Shown in pieces: positions 1 to 12,600 of a DNA stretch of 64,000 bases. This stretch comes from Cucumis sativus (Eukaryota > Streptophyta > Magnoliopsida > Cucurbitales > Cucurbitaceae). The position numbers and the translations under genes are program-made. Location: positions 29,081,498 to 29,145,497 of the forward strand of contig NC_026660.2 of assembly GCF_000004075.3 (NCBI RefSeq). The letters are read 5' to 3'. The notes below the pieces were generated by a model that was not told the DNA's origin, searched no databases, and saw nothing but the letters and a program-made list of their open reading frames with translations. Each line of letters opens with the position of its first letter. The first letter of the stretch is position 1.

Positions 1-562
1 CTTTTGTATTGACTTCTTTCTTCAATATATAGTTACATATCCAAAGGAAAAAAAAAGCAGCTAGAAGCTATATTAACATTCTAATTCAAGTGCTTTAAAC
101 TCAAGTTTTAAGCTCTTCACTGCTTTTGGATCCAAAAAATGTTTTAATTTATGTCATGAATTAGAATGATCGTGACAGTGATTTTGGAGGTTGTCCTTTC
201 TCTTTGATCCAATGTTTGCCTGAGATTTGCCATGATTTGGTTACTGTCATTAGGGGTGATTGTTGTTTTGGTTTTGTCGGTTTTGGAGTCAACCAAGAAC
301 CAAACCAATCGATTTTCATTGATTTAAACCGATCACTGGTAAATAACAAAACCAACGAATTGGATTTATTTGGTTTGGTTTATTTTGGGTGTTTGGTGTT
401 CCTTTTTTCTTGCGAACTTTTATTTCATTTTGACCTTTGTTTTGAATGTCAGCCTTAGGTTTTGGAGTTAAAGTAATTGGTGTTGGTTATATGATGTCTA
501 TTTTATGCTGCATGTATTTTAGGGTGATGGTAACATCAATATTCTGGCTTATGTTATTACAG

Positions 563-2498
563 GAGGCACCTGTACTTGGGAAGCCATCAATTATACCACC
601 TGATAATACAGGGTAAATAACCTCTCTTTTCTGGTGGGTTGATCACTTTCGTGTAGCTTTTCTGCACCGTCATGATGTTCATTTTTTCTGTTGTGTGCTT
701 TGCCTACTTATGGGCAGGACTGCTGATTTTTCATTTTGCTACTGAAACTTCTGTCTGTTATCTGAAATTAGTAAATCTTGTATGTGTGTTGCTATTTTTT
801 CCCTCTTTTTTATTTTTCCTTCATATTTGAAAATAGCACGTGTCTTGTAGCTTTTTGTTTTGTCTTCCCGTGGTTATGACATCTTACCATACATGGCATT
901 GGCTAGTCTGTAAGTAAGATATATATTATCCTTGCACATTCCAAATACTTTGGTTCATTTTCAGCGAAAGGATTCAATGGACGCAATGTGAAGACTGTTT
1001 GAAGTGGCGAAAATTGCCAGCTAGTGCTCTTCTTCCCTCAAAATGGACTTGTTCTGACAACTCATGGGAACCTGAGAGGTAGCAAGGATGCATTATTCTC
1101 TATTGACTTCTCTAGTGTTGTATATTTATTTTTATCACAATGAGATCTAAGACAGTAAGCACAAACTAGTATTATTCTCAGTGCAGCCGTATAGTGTATA
1201 GAGAGGTGCTTTCGCCTATTTTCTACAATATGTTTATTTGTTGTTTGGGCATGTCATTTTATCATGGTGCTGTTACCAGAGGTTAATTATTTATTCCTCT
1301 TTGCGGTCAATGAAATTGGATTTGATATGTTGAGGTAACACTGTCTGACATGCTTCATTAGAATTCATGGTCCGTTCAAGGCTCTATTTTGGAGGAAAGG
1401 ATTAAAATGTACTGTGGGAGTTTTTGGGAGGAATTATCTTGGTGCTTCTGATGTAGTCAGTGTGGCCTATGTGAATATTACTAATATAATTCTCTTTGCC
1501 ACTAGATCTTTTTGCTCAGCGCCTCAAGAGTTGTCAACCGAGCAGCTAGAAGAACTACTTTCCCCGGGTAATTCAGGTGTGAATTGTTCAAAACGAAAAC
1601 TATCACATCTTTGACCGTATCTTCATGCATGATGAATCTCGACTGATTCAATAATATTTTGTTTCTTATCCAATGTTCCTATCCTAATCTGTTGTTTGCT
1701 ATTTATATAGTTGCTCCTGTCAAGAAAATGAAGGCTGCCAAACTAGAACCAGATAATGTTGAAGCTCTGGAAGGACTTGACACTCTTGCAAATTTAGCCA
1801 TCTTAGGAGAGGGTGAGGCAAGCCAGACACCTGGCCAAGCAACCACAAAGCACCCTCGCCATAGACCTGGATGCTCATGCATAGTATGCATTCAACCACC
1901 AAGCGGGAAGGGACCAAAACATAAGCAGACATGCACTTGTAATGTGTGCCTGACAGTAAAGCGTCGGTTTCGAACATTAATGCTTCGACGAGAAAAAAAG
2001 CAATTTGAAAAGGAAGCAGAAACTATGCGCCAAAGGCATAAATTTCAGGATGAAATGTTCCCGGATAGATCAATGGACGAAGAATCTCTTACTTGCAGTA
2101 ATACAAGTACAAGTAAGCTTATGGAGGAAGGAAAAATGAATGATGGCTCTGATGAGGATCCTAATAGAAACAAGCCATCCACTTCACCTTTTAAAGGCCA
2201 GATTGATTTGAACATGCAGCCCGAGCGGGAGGAAGAGCTGTCACCAGGTTCTGATTCTGGAAGCATGATGAAAATGCTTCAAGATACTGGGGACAGGTTT
2301 CTTGAGCAGCAGAGGTCGAACTCCGGTGGTACTCGAAGTTCATCAAGCGATCCGTTAGAACCTGGAGGGGAACGCGAACACAAAGGTGAGAGTAGTAGCA
2401 ATGTCATTGATCTCAGTAGCAACAATTTAGACGCTGACAAGGACCATCCTGCAACCTTGTCCTTGAATCCATCGGCGTCCATGTCAACCACAGGTTGA
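563..2498 (+). CDS. VAL: VAL-type B3 transcriptional repressor, C-terminal part (partial gene)
   Basis: This is the C-terminal end of a B3-domain repressor of the VAL/HSI2 family, nuclear proteins that silence seed-maturation genes by recruiting Polycomb or deacetylase activity. Coding exons, joined in frame, are 563-612, 965-1078, 1506-1576 and 1711-2498. The second and third encode a CW zinc finger with the spacing C-x2-C-x17-C-x12-C and the aromatic residues of [11 protein letters not shown]. The last exon encodes the plant Cys-rich segment ([19 protein letters not shown], then CTCNVC), a basic stretch, and an EAR repression motif, IDLNMQP. The PHD-like and B3 domains should lie left of the window. 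I saw no coding exon in 1-562, which reads as intron. The stop at 2496-2498 follows CCACAG, which resembles a splice junction, so a further exon cannot be fully excluded. The family call is firm; VAL1 versus VAL2 is not resolved. Confidence 0.93.
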
Positions 2499-4434
2499 AT
2501 TAAAACATTCTACTTAGATGCGGGCACTTCATATATACATTGCATTGGTGGGTCAGTTTTTGTTGTACATTCATCCACGCTGGCCTTCATCAAAGTTGCA
2601 AATCTGTACATAAAGAGGGTTCAGACACAACCACCCTTAGTTTTAGATGACAGCGGAATGTTGAGCAGATAACTAATGAAATCTCTTATTTAATCAACCA
2701 TTTTAAATTTGGAAAGTGTTGAATGAATACTTCATGCACAATTATTAACAGGTGAAGTTGATTTTCAGCACTATTGAAATGGAAACTGGTTTTCATGAAG
2801 TTTGGCTCATCTAAACCCATTTCTTCACAATCTCAAGGAAAGATTCATACTAATTAATTGTTAAGCTATGTTCGTTACTTTCAGCATATTAATGACGATC
2901 AAAATGTACTTGAAATAGTTCTTTAATCTTTACTTTGTTTTTTTAAGTCTAAATTGAGATTTTAACTTTGGACTAAACACATTTGGTTGTAAACGAGTAA
3001 TATAGTGAGTATTTTCAACTGTGTGAGGCATATGAGTTAATTAGATTGGTATAACCCTAAAAAAGGAAATAGATTGATATAAAAATTAAACACATATCTT
3101 TTCTATATTAAAACGGGCTATGTAGGTCGAATTTTACATAGCCATCTTGTCACATTTTTCACAAATTCTCATATTATCTTTTGTCGAGTGGTTGTGACTT
3201 TCAAATGTGTCAGTTTAAAAGACGGTAGATATGGCTTTTCCTATTTCTAGTTTATATGATAAATTTATATATTTTAAAAATACGTAAAATTGATGATGCA
3301 ATAGATTGGAGATGAATCTATTCATAGTTGAAGTTTTTACATACATCAAATTGATGCATTGATTCTTCAAATGTTTATACGACATGCAAACGATCAAGTA
3401 AATATTTGAAGTTATAAACTTAACAAATATAATTCTACAAGATCCAAAGTAAAGAAAATATATATGTTAAAATATTTACTCTAATAAAAGTAAGTATTAC
3501 GATAAAACAATACTTTTTTTTTTGTGTGATTTCTGAGTAACATTTATTTATTATATGTTAAAAATCAATAATCAAAATTATAAGATATTTCACGGACAAA
3601 TCTGATCAGAAATGATAAAAGTGATCAAATAAAATGTCTATATAATTAAACATGTGAGAAAGATCAAAAGTTAATGTATATTAGTAGGGTTTAATTTAAT
3701 TAGTGAATGTATGAGTTTGACTTTTTTTTCTCTTTTATCAAAAGTTAAAAATAAAAATTAATTTCATTCACTCTTTCAAAAGAAATAATAATAAATTATC
3801 TAATACACCAAATAAGACTTCAACTCAACCACCAAACAACATCATGTTTTGAACAACTTAAAAGATAAAATAAAAATAGTTACTCTAATTTTTTTCAAGG
3901 GCATTAATTATATTGATACATTCAACTATGCAAGCTTAGACTATAACTTTTATTTTCATTTTTTTATGAAATATTATGGTTTCATTTGCTAATATATATT
4001 TATTAATTAAAACAAAATATGGTTTTTATAGGCCAAACAAGTTTGGCAAAAAAAAAAAAAAAAACAATAAGACCAAAATGAGTAATGCTCAACTCAGGGG
4101 TGTGATTCAAATTCTCCACACTACAAAGGTGTTACACAATTGCATTATTAAAATTTTAATTTAATCATATCATAACCCTATGGAAGGAATAGGAAAATTG
4201 TTGTAATTATATTCCTAAAGATGATAAAAATAAATGTAAGAATATAACTTAGCATTTCTACAAAAAAAAGAAGACGGGAAACTAATCAACCAGTAAAAAT
4301 ATTCACATGAAACAATGATTAAAAAAAATATTGAAAACATGCCTCCACAACTTTTTGGTACCAACTCTTTGATGCTCAACATTTTGTTCAATCTTCTACC
4401 CTCCTCCTAAAGTGTTGCAGCTTCTGACTTTCTT
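2499..4434. other. AT-rich spacer between convergent genes
   Basis: This holds the 3' untranslated region of the VAL gene (up to roughly 2.7-2.9 kb) and the 3' end of the receptor kinase from the other strand. The rest is AT-rich with homopolymer runs, including an A run near 4050. Open frames here are short, low-complexity and match nothing I recognise. Confidence 0.7.
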
Positions 4435-7400
4435 CTACAGCATTTGTAAGAGTTCCTGTACAATTTCGGAGATCGGGGGCCGAAATTCAGGCTCTCTCTG
4501 CCAAAAGGTTGGCCAAAAATGTTAGTAAAGAGAAGTAAGTATCTATGGTAACTTGATATCAAGCAAAAGTTGTAGAGAAGGTTACCATTATGCAAGAGGA
4601 AATAATATCAGCAAAGCGCGATAACGATTTAGCAGGATACATGCCATTAAGTGATGGATCGACCATTCGTGATAATGCATCGATATCATGGAGCCTTGGA
4701 ACAGCCCATCGAACAAGAAATTGTTCTCCTCGAGGCAGTGATCTAGAGTTTAACAGTCGAGTAAGAACGTGAATATTGTAACTTAGGAAAACAAAACTAA
4801 AAGGTAGCAAACAGTGAATAATGGATTTCACTGATTTCAGATTTGCATACCGATCGCAAGACTTTCGACCAGTCAAAAGCTCTAGCATTACGACTCCGAA
4901 GCTATAAAGATCACTTTGGTAAGTGTAAGTTCCTAGCTCAAATTCAGGAGCACTATAACCCTGAGCTGGGAGGGATGGCGCAGATGACTATGTAATAAAA
5001 TTTGTGTTAGCAACAATGTATTTCTCGCAACTTCTACATTTAATAAGTTCTCAGATGCTAATTGATTCTAGGATTTGGATAAAGTACCTGAGTAGCTGAA
5101 GGCAGCAGCCGAGCTAAGCCAGAGTCAGAGACTCGTGGTTTTAGCTCATTGTCCAAGAGAATGTTAGCAGACTTGAAATTTTGGTGCATGATAGGCGGTT
5201 GACAGGCTTCATGCAGATACCTGTCTCACAAGAGAATGAAAGAACTTAATACCATTAGTGCTATACCATTTCATTGAAATCTGTCCTGCAAACTCAATTA
5301 TTCATTCACTTACTCGAGGGCACGTGCAGCTCCAAGTGCAATCCTCACACGTACATTCCATGAAAGCTTTTGATGCATCTCCTTGTCAACATGGAGTGCA
5401 TCATAGAGTGTGCCATTTTTGCAGTACTCGTAAATGAGTAGGTATTGTCCATGCTCAGCACAATATCCCACAAGCTCCACAATGTTATCATGCCGAATTT
5501 GACATATACTAGACACCAGGTCGTGAAAATCATCATCATTCCAATGAGTTGAAGAGGATCCATCCAGTTTCTTAACAGCCAGAAGCTGAAGAAAATTTTT
5601 TGACTCCGTCACAAGGAAAGTAAAAGTATTAGGAATTTAGCTACTTATTTGAGGGTGATTAAATTACTTACCCTTCCACTTGGCAGTTCAGCACTATAGA
5701 CACTACCAAGCATGCCTCTCCCAAGAAGATTATCTTCAGAGAAACTATTAGTATACTGCTGAAGTGACGCGATTGTGAAAACTTTTAAAGAACTTGTTTT
5801 CAGTTTTCTAGGTACTTTACTGGGCACTTCAGCCGCCATTGGTTTTGCAATCTCCTGAGTTGAAAGGAGTGGAAAAGGAGGGGGAGGAGGTGGTGGAGGG
5901 AAGTCATCCATGCTTATGCTCGAACTCTCTGTATGGTCTCGTCGGAAACTTGTATTAGAGGCATCTTTTCTTTTCCCATTTGTGTCCTGTCTATCATGTA
6001 GCCTTGGGGTTGTAAAATCCATTGTTCTATCCTTCATTCTGTCTCTATCAAGTGGCTTAAGAGTGGTCTCCTTTGGACCTTAAAGAAAACAAGTCTATTA
6101 AGTCAGGTTTCACGTAAGTTAAGATTGCCTAAATTTGATAAGTGAAAAATTAAAAGACGACAAAGAGATGTGCTGGTTTGTACCTTTCTCCATGTCTACA
6201 CCTTCAACCGAGGGCTTCATGGGTTTAGGCTTGTATTTAGAAGCCATATCAGTGTTGTCACGAACAATCTTGTTGTCTTTTCGACGCTTGCTTCTTTTCA
6301 AGCATATTGACACAAGAAGACAGAATCCTAATGCTACTAATATTACTGTCCCAATAATAACAATCCAAATGATTCGCTTAGCAGAGAAAAAGCTCCTTGC
6401 TCCATCTGATGATTCAGGAGTCCCAGGCCACAATGGCTGGCCTCCACCTGCTTGTCTAGTTGGTGGTCCCACAGTAACTGGCGCAACAGCAAATGGTGAA
6501 GGGGCTAAAGCAGGTGCAGACGGAATTATTGTAGTATTGAAAGGGTTCCCATCTTTTCTGCATATATAACAACAGCACAGTTGATAGGATATAATATTTC
6601 CGTCTAAAAAGGAAAGACCAAGTTATCTAAGAAAGAAGAGGAAAACAAGATATGTAAAGTAATGAAAATTGAAAATGTACAAGGGAAATAATGTCAGTTA
6701 GGAACTTGGCTTCACATTTCACAAAGTCTCAGGCAAAAAAAAAAAAAAAACCATCCCTGCATGCATAATAACCATATTTTCAGAAAATGCTTGAATTCAC
6801 CTGAAATTTGGAATGCCCAACAACTTTGCAGGTATAGGTCCAGAAAATAGGTTGTTCTCTATATTCCTGCATACCAGTGAGTAAATTTTCAATTGTAGGA
6901 CAACACCAGCAATTCCCATCCACTTTTCAGCATTAAGATACTATATCCTTTATTGAATGTGATGAACAAAAACAAGAATGAAGTTTTTTTTTCAAATCAT
7001 AAATGAAGTAAGAATAGTACAAGTCTGACAACGGAAGATCCTGTAGAGGGTCAAGCAACCCAGAAAGTTGATTGTTCTGCAAGTGCCTGAAGACAAAAAA
7101 TTAAATATGCATATAACCCACCGGTAAATGTGAAACGTGGAGAATTGAAAGTTCTTACAAATATTAACTCACAATGTAGTAAGGGATAACAAATCAGCCA
7201 CCGAAGGAGGCAGCTGACCACTCAAGTTGTTGCTTGACATGTCCCTAAATAATAGAAGATGATCAGACTCAAATTTCAGAGAGGCTATCTGAGTTAAATG
7301 AAGACACTCACAAGTTATTCAAGCCATTAAGCAGCTGGAAGACATCAGGTATTGCCCCGGTAAGAAGGTTGTTATTTAGTGACCTGATGGGCAATAAAGG

Positions 7401-8507
7401 CAGGTATTGAGGAAATTGGATAGATGATGGCCTGAAAATTGGCACCAAGATAATAAGAAAATTCAATTGTCAATGAACTTACAGGTCCATTAGTTGTGCT
7501 AGCGAGGCCAGTGCAGGGGGAATGCTTCCAGTGAATTGATTGGCTGATAAAGAACTAAACAATGAAAACGACAAATGTTAAAAATACCAGAAAAGGACCA
7601 TTACAAAGAATGTAAATAGTATTAGTTAGCAATGACTAGCTGGTAAAGTTTTTCAAACTGAAGAAATTGAGAGGTAACATACAGACTTCTCAGTGTAGGG
7701 GGCAGTGTGGATGGAATATTCCCTCCAATATGATTGTTGCTAAGATCCCTACTCCATAAAACAGTAGAAAAAAACTTCAAAAGACCATAAGTGCAGTTAT
7801 GCAATTAGTATAACGGATAGGGACCCATCTTTAAGATTCACATTCACAATGAAGTTGAAACCTACATTGATATTATTGACTCGAATTGGTCCAAGCTAGT
7901 GCCTAGCTCTCCTCCTAAATTCAATCCACTGAGTTGTCTGTGGCAAAACCAAACGATTGTTACATTATTAACAGAAAGGAAACTGAAGTTCGCTAAAAAA
8001 TGATGAATTGAATTCACATACAAAGATGTTATATTTGAGAATACACATTCAACCCCTTGCCACTTCTCCCCACATGGATCACCTCCCACAAGAATCCATC
8101 CTCGCAAAGGAGGGTAGCCAAGAGAAATAAATAATGCATTGATTGCAGCAACTAGAAATAAGAAAAAGAAGAAAAAGAAGAAAATCAGTAACGAGTAAGA
8201 AAATGACAGTAACAAGAACACGAAGCAAGAAGCAGAAGGCTAAGGGAGAGCAGGTTTTGCACAGCAGGTGCTATTTACAAGCATTTTCCTTCTGTTTTTT
8301 TTTTTTTTTTTTTTTATCTTTTCAGATAACCAAACAGAGACGAAAAATCTCAAACACTGTCCAAATGAAGTAAAAATTAAATAGAACACTTTAGGTATCT
8401 GGCTTACCATCGCGAAGGTCAGTATCTCCAAAGCAAAAAGGGTTGATGAAAACCAAGAGCAGCCCAATTAGGATCTTCATAAGCAAATTCCAATTAGCAC
8501 AACCCAT
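4435..8507 (-). CDS. SRF: STRUBBELIG-receptor-family LRR receptor-like kinase (SRF6/7/8-like)
   Basis: A plasma-membrane LRR receptor-like kinase of the STRUBBELIG-receptor family, predicted at 752 residues. Sixteen exons join in frame: 8507-8408, 8151-8022, 7937-7866, 7748-7683, 7554-7483, 7383-7312, 7244-7173, 7086-7021, 6866-6801, 6557-6184, 6078-5672, 5585-5314, 5220-5088, 4987-4851, 4742-4586 and 4497-4435. The product starts with a signal peptide (about residues 1-28), then the family's [14 protein letters not shown] segment, about six LRRs each on its own 66- or 72-nt exon, a Pro-rich stretch and one membrane helix (about 301-325). A cytosolic run of eight prolines precedes the kinase domain (about 470-750). 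The glycine loop (GRGMLGSV) and the AVKK lysine (about 504) are present. The catalytic loop reads MHQN instead of HRD and the magnesium motif reads DSG instead of DFG, as in other SRF proteins known or suspected to signal without strong phosphotransfer. It ends at LLQML, shorter than family members I recall. Confidence 0.95.
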
Positions 8508-10744
8508 TAGCCAAACAGAGCTCTACTCAAAATCCCACTTGAATTTTTTCGTTTCTTTTATCTGGGCAAACAATCAGCCAAATCTAAGCTTCCCCTCTTT
8601 CAAGAACACCATACGTATTAAAACACTTCAGCATCAAACAACCCAAAGAGCTCCAAAGAATCTAAGATTATTAAAAAAAAAAAAAAAAAAAACTCACAAC
8701 CCCACAATGGAGAAAACAAGGTAAAGAAGCACAAAAATCAACAAAAGGTAAAGATGGGTCAGCCTCCTTAGCGAAACATATGGATTATCTTTCACACCAG
8801 AGACGAAAAAGAGAAGGGAATAATGAATAGAAGCAAACAAATACCAAATAGAGCAAAATGCAAGTATAAAGAAGTGGAGGAGGAAGTAATGGAAAAGCTT
8901 TTTTCTCCTTTAACTTTTTTTTAAAAATTAGAAATTGTATGAAGCACCCTGTTCCAGCAGAGAAGAAAACCAAAAAGGCAGAAATGCATAGAAGAAAGAA
9001 AGCAAATGTTTTAAAAAAAGAAAAGTGGGATATATCCCCATCCCTTTTTCGTTTAAAAAGGAACAAAATATGATTCTTTATTCACGTGGAAATTTGAGAC
9101 TTTAGAACTTTGAAAATAACAAAATTGGATGGGTATAATCTTTGCAAACGGTCGAAATTGGAGATTAGAAGTTTAGAAGTTAGAAGGACACTAATTGTGG
9201 ACACTGCCCACCGGCTGCAAGGGTCCACACCTCACGCTCAATCTCATCCCTTCTTCCTTAAGTTTTTCTCTTTCTACTTACCTATCATATTTCACTATTC
9301 TATATATAAACTATACTTTCCATCTTACAAATAATAATAATAAAACTAAATAAAATCATTTACAATATTTTTTTTATTTTGTTTAGTATATTTACTTTTA
9401 AATATTAAATTTTAATCTTTATACTTCAAACAAAAAAATCAAAGTATAGTTATATTTTATATTGGTTTTAATCTTAGTGCTCATATATTTTTTTTAAATA
9501 ATATTTGGATTGAATTTTTTTTGCAATATATTCACATGTTATAAATTATTGCATATATTTATTGTTAGGTTTGTTAAAGAAATGGTTAACTAAATTTAAG
9601 ATTTATGAAAAATATATAAACTAAAATTATATATTAAAAATATGTTAAACAAGCTTAGGAGCCCAAATCATTTGTTAACCTAAAACTACACAGTTATGTT
9701 TAATTATGTGTAAATGTTATATTTAATTTTGTTTAGTTATTTGAAGTTAACTTCTATTAATTTATTTAATTAATAATTGCAATAATTTTTTTGAAACAAA
9801 CATTAACCCAATTAAGTTTCAAAACAACATACTTGATCAAATTATACAAATTAAATTTCAATATTATAATTTTATTTTATTTACTAGATTGATCAAATAT
9901 ACGTTTTTTTTCTTAATGGGACAAATACTCTATTATTGAAATTCGAAAGTTTTTTTTTTTAAAAATCTTCATTTTGTTTAGAACACTAAAAGACTAAAAG
10001 ACGTTGGTGAAATTTTAAAAGAATTATTAACTATTTGTTATTTTTTAAAAAAAAAAAATAGATTATTGGAGTGATCTCGTTAAATTAAAAAAAAAAGGTG
10101 AGAAAAAAAATCTCTTGAAACAAAAATAAGTTCAATTTTTTACTCTCCTTTTATTTCTCTATTACAATTATTTGTTTTAAACTATTCTGGTTGTCAAATA
10201 TATAAACTTTGCCAAATAATTTTTTGTGATATGGATTACCAAAGAGAAGTTGAGTTTTATTTTATTTCCTCTCGACATAAGAACTTGTATTATTATATTA
10301 TGTGAAGTTGTACTTACACATGCCAAGATCTATCAATATTGTGAAGTTCGTAAATTTTTTTAGTATGGTAAAAAAAAAAAAAGTGACAAATACATACTTA
10401 AAGTTGTGATTTGATTGATATCTATAGTAATATCTTAAAGCCCACTCCAAGAAAGTGTCAAAGAACTTGTGTTTGGCAATAATCATTATTTGGCTGACTA
10501 TTTCACATTCCAATTAGGAAATTGATTAATTGTATATTTACTCAAAGTTTAAAACCAATTAATTAGCACAACACAACCTTAATTTGCTCTTCATTGCTTT
10601 ATTTATTTCTATCATGAATGATGCCTCAACCACTGTGGTGATCTGGCTTTTGATTATACATTTTTTAAATCATAATTAGATGGTTGGTTTTAACTTAGAG
10701 AACACACTATTTATAAATTAAAACATCTCTAGTTGCTTGGGCTT

Positions 10745-10769
10745 TATATATATATATATATATATATAT
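10745..10769. repeat. (TA)n microsatellite
   Basis: An uninterrupted run of about twelve TA units read directly from the sequence, likely variable in length between accessions. Confidence 0.95.
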
Positions 10770-12330
10770 TGGTACTTGGTTAAAAATACACTAGCAATTA
10801 CCAAATCCCATCATATCATGTTACTTTCTTTCAATACTCTTCAATTTCTTGTTATCTTAATATCAATTTTTTTTTATCAAAAGGTCAATTGGACTAGTTC
10901 ATGTGTTGGCTAAAAAATAGAAAAATAATATTCCCACTTAAAGTGATCTGTTTTGATTAAGCTTTACATAATTTTAGGATTTAATCAAGTGAGATTTTTA
11001 ATTATTTTTTCATTGTTGTGGATAGATATGTTTATTTCATCCCATTAAACCTATTGCATTTTTTGAATGATTCATAAACTTTATTCTTATATTTAAATCA
11101 ACATCCATTACATTAACTTTTTTTTGCCTGTGTTAACAAGAAATTTATTCTCTTCAAAAGGAAAAAAAAAATGTTTATTTTAAAAGATTATGGATCCACT
11201 GAAAAAACACTTAAAAAGAAATAATTTTTTATTTACTAATTATATACTTTCTATATTATTTATTTATGTGTGTGTGTGTATATAAGTCTTTTTTTTTTTT
11301 TTTTGACATAAAGATTGTTGGAGTGAATTGATGGGGAAAATCAATAACTTTTTTAATATGACACACATATATATAGACATGGTGTCTGTCTCACGTTAAA
11401 GACATAATTTGCATACAATGATTAAGAAATTAGGTGTTAAAGATTCAAAACTAAATAACTTTACAAGTGATGAATAAATTATATAACTTTCCACTTGAAC
11501 AATGGAAGAAAATTATGTGACCTTTACCATGGCACCCCTCTCTCAATTGAGCAAAACAAATGTTTGGTGTAGAAGCAACAACAAAGAAGAAGTAATAGAT
11601 TGCTTGTATTTCACTAGATAAAAGATTCACATTATCATTATTAATACATCATAAGATTGCCACAGAAACATCGTCAGTCTTATCATAGTTTCAATTGGTT
11701 AATTAAAGACGCACATTTCATCCAAATATTGGAAATCCAAATCTTCTAGTTTGACTTGAGCATAGCTTATACTTTTAATAACATACTCTTTCATTTTTTT
11801 AAATTTTCCATTCCTTCTTCCCTTTATGATATAGCTTTTGAGATTGCAAGTAAATTGTGTATAGATGTCTGAAGAATAGAGGGAGAATGACTAATTTGGA
11901 TTTTGATTAATAATAAATATATTTTTAATAACCATTAATTATGTTTTTATAAACGAACTCCATCAATGATGTATTGAAATCTAAAATGATAATGATAGAA
12001 AATTTTGCTCTTCAGTTGCATTGATTGAGACACTTTGTTCTTTTCAATGTTAATGGTTTACGAAACATACATGACTAAAAAGACGATCCTCCCAACTACA
12101 TAATCACTCCATTTTAAGTTAAGATGGCATTTAGTGCAAGATTTTAAGTGAATTTTATGTTGCTGATTTATAGTTCATCACATTCTATTTTATTTCAATT
12201 GTGGTTACTTGAGTGACTGACGTTTTAAATATTAAACAAGAAAAATAACAATCAAACCATTTTCAATTATTATTTAGGAATAGTTGCAAATTTAGAAATT
12301 AAATTCAAATTAATTAAGTATATAACACAA

Positions 12331-12494
12331 TTTTAAAAAATTTGCAAATATAGCAAAATTTGTCAAATTATATCAATGATATAAGTCTATCACTGATGAT
12401 AGACCATGTTGCAAATATTGGTCTATCACTGATGATATATCATATGAAGTTCTATCAGTGATAGTTTTTTATATATTGGCAATTTTTTAAAATG
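12331..12494. repeat. MITE-like fold-back element with 'tctatcactgat' motifs
   Basis: The left edge (ttttaaaaaatttgcaaat) is nearly the reverse complement of the right edge (atttggcaatttttt-type, 12471-12494), giving imperfect terminal inverted repeats about 20 bp long. Between them lie two direct copies of ggtctatcactgatgata-type sequence and one inverted copy (ctatcagtgatag). There is no coding capacity. I recall similar elements as abundant in cucurbit genomes, but that is memory, not a search result. No clear target-site duplication was identified. Confidence 0.6.
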
Positions 12495-12566
12495 TTTAAA
12501 TAGTGACAATTTTTCTATTTTTTATTAAGTAAATATATATGGAAAGTGTTGGTCACCAAATAAAGT

Positions 12567-12600
12567 GGGCCGAAACAGTTTTGGGCCCAAGGCCCAACAA
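12567..12600. promoter_or_regulatory. Cluster of TGGGCC/GGCCCA site II-like elements
   Basis: Several GGGCC/GGCCC cores occur within about 35 bases (gtgggccg, then tttgggcccaaggccc). In plants such clusters mark TCP-bound promoters of housekeeping genes. The nearest confirmed gene start is about 830 bp downstream, so the target is unclear. Confidence 0.35.

Noticed and set aside
204-458. 84-codon frame at the left edge
   Set aside because: It lies in the presumed VAL intron, is Phe/Leu-rich from T-rich sequence, and has no continuity with the recognised exons.
9110-9334. 74-codon frame upstream of the receptor kinase
   Set aside because: Unfamiliar product with a hydrophobic, T-rich tail; more likely promoter sequence.
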